Assembly (NCBI GenBank): GCA_905480235.1
Contig: CAJQPP010000001.1
Coordinates: 1 to 39,487, forward strand
DNA length: 39,487 nucleotides
From: an uncultured Pirellulaceae bacterium
GTDB taxonomy: Bacteria > Planctomycetota > Planctomycetia > Pirellulales > Pirellulaceae
Direction of reading: 5' to 3'
How positions within the stretch are numbered: the first letter of the stretch is position 1; every line of letters begins with the position of its first letter. Below the pieces are notes generated by a model, which was not told the origin of the DNA, ran no database searches, and worked only from the letters and a program-made list of their open reading frames with translations. Position numbers and translations under genes: made by a program. This document shows, piece by piece, positions 33,982 through 39,487 of this stretch.

Positions 33982-34854
33982 CTAAGCGGCCACGACTTTT
34001 AATTGAGGTTCCGCTTCTAATGCGACAATGGAGATTCCGTGCTTGATCGCGTAATCGACCATTTCTTGCTGCTCTAGAATGATGGTTTTACCGGCTTCGA
34101 TGGCTAGCACGCTACCGCCTGCTTCTTGGATGGTTCGCAAGGTTCCGACTCCTACGGTGGGCACATCAAACCGCATGTCTTGATTTGGTTTTGCGACTTT
34201 GACGACGGTGAATCCACCGGAGGGACAAAGGGTACCGGCGCGGCGGATACACTCATCGGTGCCCTCCACGGCTTCCACGGCCAATACTGCGCGATGCTTG
34301 ACGACGACGCTCTGTCCAATGTCCAAGCCGCCCATTTCCTTGGCGAGTTTCCAACCAAATTCAATATCTGCTTGGTTGGCTTTGCTGATCTTCTGCGCGG
34401 TCAAATTGCCAGACTTCACGAGTAGCTCCGGTGCAAAATCGGTGGCGGGAACAAAATCGATCCCGTAGGAATGGAAGAGACGGATTGCGGTTAGTAGCAT
34501 CGCATCGTCGTTGCAGTCTTCGGTACGCGAGACCAACTGGCGGTAAAAATGACGCGTGAACGCCAGGTCGGGCATGTGGCGTAGCCAAGCAAATTTTTCA
34601 AACAAAGCCGTTTTGAAAATCTTCCCCGCCATCGTGGCACGGGTGACGCCGCAACGACGAAAAAATCGTGCTTGGTGGCCAAGTTTTGCCATGCCAAATT
34701 GTTTGTATGCGAAGCAGTAGGGCCGTAACGCCTTTTCATCGGCGTGATTCAAAACGCCCACGCAACATACTTCGATGCCTCGCTCGTGTAGTTTGCGAGC
34801 GATGGCGACAGGGTAATTTCCCCAGCCTGCAATTAATCCAAGTCGTTCGGCCAT
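33982..34854 (-). CDS. lpxI: UDP-2,3-diacylglucosamine pyrophosphatase LpxI (DUF1009)
   Basis: 290 residues from ATG at 34854; a TTG at 34869 that overlaps the lpxD stop is the alternative. LpxI hydrolyses UDP-2,3-diacylglucosamine to lipid X in lipid A synthesis and replaces LpxH in many bacteria. Seen here: the N-terminal LGLIAGWGNYPVAIA block, a DIGQSVVVK motif, EGTDECIRRAG and a C-terminal TVGVGTLRTIQEAG block; the length agrees with the family. It directly follows lpxD, giving two steps of the same pathway in one operon. Confidence 0.93.
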   Translation of the reverse strand: MAERLGLIAGWGNYPVAIARKLHERGIEVCCVGVLNHADEKALRPYCFAYKQFGMAKLGHQARFFRRCGVTRATMAGKIFKTALFEKFAWLRHMPDLAFTRHFYRQLVSRTEDCNDDAMLLTAIRLFHSYGIDFVPATDFAPELLVKSGNLTAQKISKANQADIEFGWKLAKEMGGLDIGQSVVVKHRAVLAVEAVEGTDECIRRAGTLCPSGGFTVVKVAKPNQDMRFDVPTVGVGTLRTIQEAGGSVLAIEAGKTIILEQQEMVDYAIKHGISIVALEAEPQLKVVAA

Positions 34855-34865
34855 GGGGGATCCGA

Positions 34866-35918
34866 TCAAGCGGCCTCGGCGGTATCGTTACTGCTAAGCC
34901 GGTCTTCCAGTCGATCGACTTGACGAACCAGACGTTTGAATTGTTTCCGCATCTCCGGCAATTTGGCTTCGGCGGCAAAGATCTGAAAACGATCTCGGGC
35001 CAAAATTGCGGGCGCTCCAACGTAAGTTTGATCGCCAGCCAGATTGTGCATCACTCCTGATTTGGCTCCCAGGATGGCTCGGTCGCCGATCGCCAGGTGA
35101 TCGCCAATCCCAACTTGCCCCGCCATCACAACGAAGTTGCCCGTTTGACTACTGCCGGCAATACCCACTTGAGAACAAAGCAGGTTGTGTTCACCAATCT
35201 GACAGTTGTGCCCGATCATGACTTGGTTATCCAGTTTGCTGCCGTGGCCAATTCTTGTCGAACCGAAGGTCCCACGGTCGATGGTGGTGCAGGCTCCGAT
35301 ATCGGCATCATTTCCAATTTCGACATGCCCCAGCTGCGCGCTTAATTTGTGTCCGTCTTTTCCGGAGTCGTAACCAAATCCGTGAGCGCCAATCACGGCA
35401 TTCGCATGGATGTTGGTGCGATCTCCCACTTGGGTGTTTTCATAGAGTACGGCATTCGGGTAGATGGAAACCTGGCAACCAATTTGGCAATTTTCCAACA
35501 GGCAAGCGCCTGGGTAAATCGTGGTGCCGTCGCCGATAGTGCAATGATCGCCAATAAAAGCCCCAGGGTAGACGGTGACGTTTTTACCGACGGTGGCAGA
35601 ATCACTTACGGTTGCTTTGTCACTTACGCCTATCGTCGTTTTGGGGCTTGCAGGCCGCAAATGTTCGGCGATCAAAGTAAACGCCTTTTGTACATTTTCG
35701 CATTGTACCGATGCCACCGGACAGTCGATGATCTCCGGCGAAACGAGCGCAGCCGATGCCTGGCTGTTCGCCAGTTTGTCCGTGTTCTTTTGGTTGACCG
35801 CAAAAGTCAGGTCGCCCTCTCGAGCACCTTCTATCGTTTCTACTCCCGTGATTACCGTGTTTGGATCACCGACGATCACACCACCTACCAAGGTGGAAAT
35901 TTGTTCCAGAGTCAACAT
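34866..35918 (-). CDS. lpxD: UDP-3-O-acylglucosamine N-acyltransferase LpxD
   Basis: 350 residues from ATG at 35918, chosen because GGAAG is eight bases upstream; the longer open frame has no such site. Adds the second acyl chain in lipid A synthesis, in the cytoplasm. An N-terminal uridine-binding domain (about 1-95) is followed by hexapeptide repeats forming a left-handed beta-helix (about 97-310; e.g. IGDHCTIGDG, IGNDADIGAC). His237 (MIGHNCQIG) matches the catalytic His239 of the E. coli enzyme. The C-terminal helical part ends at 350. It runs into lpxI by a 4-base TTGA overlap if the TTG start of lpxI is used. Confidence 0.95.
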   Translation of the reverse strand: MLTLEQISTLVGGVIVGDPNTVITGVETIEGAREGDLTFAVNQKNTDKLANSQASAALVSPEIIDCPVASVQCENVQKAFTLIAEHLRPASPKTTIGVSDKATVSDSATVGKNVTVYPGAFIGDHCTIGDGTTIYPGACLLENCQIGCQVSIYPNAVLYENTQVGDRTNIHANAVIGAHGFGYDSGKDGHKLSAQLGHVEIGNDADIGACTTIDRGTFGSTRIGHGSKLDNQVMIGHNCQIGEHNLLCSQVGIAGSSQTGNFVVMAGQVGIGDHLAIGDRAILGAKSGVMHNLAGDQTYVGAPAILARDRFQIFAAEAKLPEMRKQFKRLVRQVDRLEDRLSSNDTAEAA

Positions 35919-36088
35919 TTTGCAGGCTTCCTTTCCTGATCGAATGCGACGAATTTGCGCAGTACCTTCAGCATTTTCGATGGTAATACATCTGAGGAAC
36001 TTAGCCCAAGTCCAGTTTGTCTGCTGGCATCGCAGTGGCAGACAAGGTTTCTCCACCTAGAAGTCGGGGAAATAGGAGCAGCAATGCG

Positions 36089-38221
36089 TTAATGCATTGC
36101 CAAAGGCATCTTGTAATCGACGCTGTTGAGAAGACTCCACCAAACGTCCTGTAGGGCGATTCGAGGGTTTTTGCTGTTTTTGAGAATGATCGAAGCCTGT
36201 TGGACTTCTTCCTGACGAGCTTGGCGACCCAGTGCTGACTGGATCAAATGTTTGATCTTTTGTTCATCCGTGAGCGTTTTGCTGGCAACGATTGTCTCAA
36301 GTTTTTCCGAGATTTTTGGGGTCGTCGCCCATTCGCTGTCCTTGCTGGGTATGAAAGGCAGTATGTAGTTGGGTTCCGCTTTGGCTGTCTGGTCAACTCT
36401 CGCCAGAAGACCTGCTGTGAGGGCTTTGTTGACATCTCCTCCGTCATAAGCCTGCGCGACGATTGTTAAGGATTGAATCGCAGATCGTCTGTTTTCTAAG
36501 CGGGAGTAAAAAACGTTAAATTGAGGGGCCTGTCCCAGGAATGGGTTGTGGGCAGCCAATTGTTCTTCGTTGCCGACCCCAACTAGAAACGCATCACACG
36601 AGGCGATGGATGTCACGAGCCAGTCTAGATCGAATTGGTTGGCCGCGAATTGCTCGGCAATTGACATTCGCAGAACCGCCATTGCCGGAGCGATGTCGTC
36701 ATCGATGCCAGACAGTGGCAGATTTAACATGCTTGCCCAAACATGATCCACCATGGCTTCGCGGAATTTTTCAGAGACCGTGACTTGTTCCGCCAGCAGG
36801 GTGCGACGGTCAACCTTGGCCACGAAACCGTTGGTCGACGGTTGGAAGGTATCCAGTCGCGGAAAAACGGTCCCCTGGCTGCCATCCGGTTGGCTAAAGG
36901 TGGTAGCGGCTTCGACTTTTCCTTGTCGACCTAGTGGCAAAAAATTGCGATTCGTGACTAGAAATTGATCCTGCGCCGGCGAAACCGCCTCGATGTTGAG
37001 TTGGGCAAAAAATGCATGAAACTCATAAAACTCACGTTGAGTGGAGTCTGCTAACGCATGGTTGCCCGCGCTGTCGTGACATTGAATGCACTGAACCTCT
37101 CGACCGAGGAAGGTGTCAGCGATATGAGCACTGGTTAACTCAGGGGTGCCAAACCGTTTTCTCAATCCGACCAGGTAACTGGTGGCAGGGTTGTAATCAC
37201 TGCGACTGGGAGATGTCGATCCGACCGCCGAAATCAGGTCGTAGGCAATCTCGTCTAGGGGTTCATTTTTTACAATTTTGTTCGTCAGGAAGTTTCGAGT
37301 GCGAACCATTTCAGGATCGTCGGTTTGCATGGAGGGACTGATGCCGAGCATTTGCCAGGCTAGAACTTTACCCCAATGGTCGCTGAATTCCTGCTGGAAA
37401 TCTGGGGATTCCTTGAAGGCTTGGATCAAATCCTGGCGGACGTCGGCGGGTGGTTTGCCTTGGGCAAGTAATCCCGCGAATCGGGGCATTTCCTCTGCCG
37501 TTAAGGTCCGACCGATCAGTCGGCTGGAGAGTCGGTTGAGCCAGCTTCTTAGGTCGAGGTCTCGCGCGGGTGCTAGGCCAACCGCATCCCACGAGGCGTG
37601 CAATTGATCGTTGATCAAAACGGCCATCTGTTGAGGCGTCTTGGGCGACACGGTCAGCTGCAAGCTGCGTGCGAATTTTGGCGGCACGATCAGTGCGTCC
37701 GGGTTCGCGGGCACGTCATCCCGCTGGGTTAATCGAGGTGTTTGTGGTTGCAACACGTTTGGGATCGTGGCGCTGGTGGGATCAGGAGACGAAGGCTGCT
37801 TAGTTTTCTCAGCCAGTGAGTTGGCAGGTGCTGGGCGAGTGATGGGTTCCGATGATTTCGGTGCGGTGGACTGGCTTGGCTTGGGCTCATTCGCCAGGTC
37901 TCCGCCACCCTTATCGCTATTTAGCAGTATGATCAGACCAGCGGAGGCTGCCATTACCAAACCAGCCACGACGACGATGGAGATCCAATTCACAAGCGAG
38001 GATTGTTTTGCGGTAATCGTTTGCACGGGCCTGGTAACCGCAGCCGTCTGTGCCGGAGGTTCCACAGCGGCTTGAATGCCACCTGCGAGAACGCTGTTTT
38101 TTTGTGTGGGGATTTGTTCCTGAATGCGCTGCGCGATCTCTTCGCTCGACCGGCCTGGTCGAGCTTCATTGAGCATCTCATCGAGAAATGCGTCAAGAAT
38201 CTTATCGCGAGGATCTTTCAT
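36089..38221 (-). CDS. Transmembrane DUF1549/DUF1553-type protein coupled to an ECF sigma factor
   Basis: 710 residues. The first ~75 residues are soluble and carry an acidic/helical segment (DKILDAFLDEML) like the cytoplasmic end of anti-sigma factors. One transmembrane helix spans about 77-100 and a Pro/Ser-rich linker about 105-175. The extracytoplasmic rest follows the planctomycete DUF1549-DUF1553 plan: a helical domain (about 205-340), a c-type heme-binding-like CxxCH at Cys378-Cys381-His382 (VQCIQCHDS) and a C-terminal DUF1553-like part. Its start overlaps the sigma factor's stop by 4 bases (ATGA). Inference: a membrane-bound anti-sigma factor with a periplasmic redox or heme sensor. 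The N-terminus lacks a zinc-binding HxxxCxxC motif, so anti-sigma function is unproven. Confidence 0.82.
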   Translation of the reverse strand: MKDPRDKILDAFLDEMLNEARPGRSSEEIAQRIQEQIPTQKNSVLAGGIQAAVEPPAQTAAVTRPVQTITAKQSSLVNWISIVVVAGLVMAASAGLIILLNSDKGGGDLANEPKPSQSTAPKSSEPITRPAPANSLAEKTKQPSSPDPTSATIPNVLQPQTPRLTQRDDVPANPDALIVPPKFARSLQLTVSPKTPQQMAVLINDQLHASWDAVGLAPARDLDLRSWLNRLSSRLIGRTLTAEEMPRFAGLLAQGKPPADVRQDLIQAFKESPDFQQEFSDHWGKVLAWQMLGISPSMQTDDPEMVRTRNFLTNKIVKNEPLDEIAYDLISAVGSTSPSRSDYNPATSYLVGLRKRFGTPELTSAHIADTFLGREVQCIQCHDSAGNHALADSTQREFYEFHAFFAQLNIEAVSPAQDQFLVTNRNFLPLGRQGKVEAATTFSQPDGSQGTVFPRLDTFQPSTNGFVAKVDRRTLLAEQVTVSEKFREAMVDHVWASMLNLPLSGIDDDIAPAMAVLRMSIAEQFAANQFDLDWLVTSIASCDAFLVGVGNEEQLAAHNPFLGQAPQFNVFYSRLENRRSAIQSLTIVAQAYDGGDVNKALTAGLLARVDQTAKAEPNYILPFIPSKDSEWATTPKISEKLETIVASKTLTDEQKIKHLIQSALGRQARQEEVQQASIILKNSKNPRIALQDVWWSLLNSVDYKMPLAMH

Positions 38222-38760
38222 TTCGGTTTTGTTCTTCTTTCAATACAATCACGCAGCCGTGCCTTCGCACGCTGCATTAGATTTTTCGCACCGTTTTCGG
38301 TGATCTCCAAATTGGCGGCAATCTTGGTTCGGGAGAGCTTATCCTTGAATCTCATCTCCAAAGCCCAACGCGATCGCTGGCCTAACTTCCCCAAGCACTT
38401 GCGCAGTGCGTCGAGGTATTCCTCGCCGCTTTGATCCGAAACCAGTTCACACCAAACACGCTCAAATTTTTGGATGTTCTCTACGGCAATAACTTTGCCC
38501 GAGCGACGCTGCATGGAAATGAAAAGATTGTGGGCAATACGTCTCAGATAGGCAGCTGTGGCGGCATCGTCGTAGTAGTTGAACGGTTTCTGCAAAATTT
38601 TGAGGAAAGTGTCTTGGACAAAATCGTCTGCCTGTGAAGCGTCACATCCCAAGGCTCGAAGATATCGCCAAAGAGCCAACTGATGGCGTTCTATCAGTTG
38701 GGCCGGATCAACTTCCGCCGATGAGATATGCGTCTTGTTTTCCGAGGTAGACGATTTCAT
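38218..38760 (-). CDS. ECF-type sigma-70 family sigma factor
   Basis: 180 residues from ATG at 38760 (TTG at 38763 adds one). Region 2 is at about 22-85 (DDFVQDTFLKILQKP is the core-binding and -10-recognition part; AAYLRRIAHNLFISMQRR follows) and region 4 at about 120-175 (helix-turn-helix KLSRTKIAANLEITENGAKNLMQRA). The two-region size is that of ECF sigma factors. It is translated in overlap with a transmembrane partner, the standard sigma/anti-sigma layout. It is transcribed in the same direction as the DUF1501 gene upstream but is separated from it by about 410 bases with hairpins, so it is probably a separate transcript. The promoter is not recognisable. Confidence 0.9.
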   Translation of the reverse strand: MKSSTSENKTHISSAEVDPAQLIERHQLALWRYLRALGCDASQADDFVQDTFLKILQKPFNYYDDAATAAYLRRIAHNLFISMQRRSGKVIAVENIQKFERVWCELVSDQSGEEYLDALRKCLGKLGQRSRWALEMRFKDKLSRTKIAANLEITENGAKNLMQRAKARLRDCIERRTKPK

Positions 38761-38827
38761 CAATTACATCATGAGAATTAACGATTATGTTTGGCCCGGT
38801 GTACTCAATAGACCCCGAAATCGACCC

Positions 38828-38848
38828 AAAACCCCAAAACGTGGGGTT
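38828..38848 (-). terminator. Candidate stem-loop AAACCCC-N7-GGGGTTT
   Basis: A perfect 7-base-pair stem with a 7-base loop, about 70 bases upstream of the sigma factor start. On the minus strand it is followed by only one more T before GGG, so it is weak as an intrinsic terminator. It may instead be a regulatory site for the sigma factor gene. Confidence 0.3.
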
Positions 38849-39036
38849 TATCGTTCGTTTTGCCGCTCGATTAGGCCATTGAATTCCACGCAACCGAGGA
38901 TTTTTCAACTTAAGTGTCGGCACGCCAGCGGCGAATTTGACTCTACCACGATTGTTTCCATCGTGAAAGTTGCTCGGTCGACGGGTTTTCCAACGCCCAA
39001 GTCGGCGTGGCAGCTAACTCGGGCAGCAATAACCTC

Positions 39037-39063
39037 CAGCCGCCCCGAGCCTTCGGGGTGCTG
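39037..39063. terminator. Stem-loop CCCCGA-GCCT-TCGGGG downstream of the DUF1501 gene
   Basis: A 6-base-pair core stem extended by CAGC/GCTG across a small bulge. It lies ~110 bases past the DUF1501 stop in its direction of transcription. There is no U-run, so it could be a Rho-dependent end or a stabilising 3' structure. Confidence 0.35.
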
Positions 39064-39174
39064 TCACCCTTTCCTCATGGTACGGCATGCATTCCCGATA
39101 TTTATCAGGATGGGATATTTAGTCGGTTTTTTTGAATGCCGGATGTGAGTCGCGGATTTGGCTTCGCGACCTTT

Positions 39175-39487
39175 TCAAAACAGCTCGCTGATGATTTTCC
39201 CGCTGTTGGCAATTCGCATGGGACGCCCGCTGGTACTGGTGAAATTAGTTTCCAGAGAAATGTCCAGGGCTTGGCAGATCGAGGCCATCAAGTCTTCCGA
39301 GGTGTAGGCATCTCCCACCACGCTCAAACCATCAGGATCGGTTTCGCCGACTGCGATACCGGGTTGCATGCCGGCTCCACCCACCACGACGCTCCATGAT
39401 CGGGCCCAGTGATCTCGACCGGCGTTCCCATTGATTCTCGGCGTACGTCCAAATTCGCCCATCCAAATAACGGCAGTGTCGTCGTAG
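39175..39487 (-). CDS. DUF1501 (sulfatase-like) protein, C-terminal part
   Basis: The reading frame continues to the window edge, so this is the last ~103 residues. The visible part reads YDDTAVIWMGEFGRTPRING, then GRDHW, GGAGM and DPDGL-type blocks. These are diagnostic of DUF1501 proteins, which are abundant in planctomycetes, have a sulfatase/alkaline phosphatase-like fold and are often paired with DUF1549/DUF1553 proteins in one operon. The fold's metal-binding N-terminal part is outside the window. Enzyme activity and substrate of the family are not established. Confidence 0.92.
   Translation of the reverse strand, partial: YDDTAVIWMGEFGRTPRINGNAGRDHWARSWSVVVGGAGMQPGIAVGETDPDGLSVVGDAYTSEDLMASICQALDISLETNFTSTSGRPMRIANSGKIISELF

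Larger units (their letters stand above)
38761..39174. other. 410-base spacer with two hairpins, no gene
   Basis: Lies between the DUF1501 gene and the sigma factor gene. The open frames here are short, without features. It holds the two stem-loops listed separately and, on the minus strand, a G-rich run of four G tracts at about 38800-38845 just upstream of the sigma factor start. Confidence 0.55.

Overview
The window reads as chromosomal DNA of a planctomycete, most likely a Pirellulaceae-type relative of Rhodopirellula or Blastopirellula. This is inferred from gene content, not from a marker gene. The evidence is a DUF1501 protein, a membrane-anchored DUF1549/DUF1553-type protein with a CxxCH motif, a PEP-CTERM surface protein, a MoxR/DUF58/double-vWA (Bat-type) operon with very large planctomycete-style secreted proteins, many long ORFs of unknown function, and weak or missing Shine-Dalgarno sites. 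LpxD and LpxI point to a lipid A outer membrane. No rRNA, tRNA, CRISPR array, transposase or prophage gene was seen.

Layout. (1) Bases 1-6 kb: the 3' end of a fatty acid cis/trans isomerase, a 0.77-kb gene-poor spacer with small repeats, then a full glutamate synthase large subunit. (2) 6-16.4 kb, minus strand: MoxR ATPase, DUF58 protein, a BatD-like anchored protein, two vWA membrane proteins and a TPR-type anchored protein, most of them overlapping by a few bases. A hairpin-plus-U terminator follows, then a separate 1531-residue secreted/anchored protein with a BatD-like C-terminal part. (3) 16.6-24 kb: a DUF218-like protein, a PEP-CTERM protein, a YbjN-like exported protein, an M28 carboxypeptidase, a HEAT-repeat/beta-propeller protein and a flavin amine oxidase-like enzyme. 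(4) 24.2-28.5 kb: an HExxH membrane protein, a YkgJ-type cysteine cluster protein with hisS 13 bases behind it, a 56-residue membrane miniprotein with its own extended -10 promoter, and a two-gene DUF4430 lipoprotein/DUF6580 membrane protein pair. (5) 28.5-33.9 kb: a fused enoyl-CoA hydratase/3-hydroxyacyl-CoA dehydrogenase, an EamA exporter, a secreted Ig-fold protein with a cysteine-rich tail, and a stand-alone STAS protein. (6) 34-39.5 kb, minus strand: lpxD-lpxI, an ECF sigma factor translationally coupled to a transmembrane DUF1549/DUF1553-type protein, and the 3' end of a DUF1501 gene.

How the genes work together. The Bat-type operon is a membrane-associated chaperone/assembly module: MoxR drives it, vWA and DUF58 proteins bind metal or partners, and TPR and BatD-like proteins sit in the periplasm. 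The sigma factor and its coupled partner look like a signalling pair in which the anti-sigma position is held by a protein with a periplasmic cytochrome-like domain. The DUF4430/DUF6580 pair looks like a small-molecule (possibly corrinoid) uptake module. These two pairs, the giant protein beside the Bat operon, and a possible read-through tail after the TPR gene are the points most worth checking. Everything here comes from reading the sequence; no database search was run.
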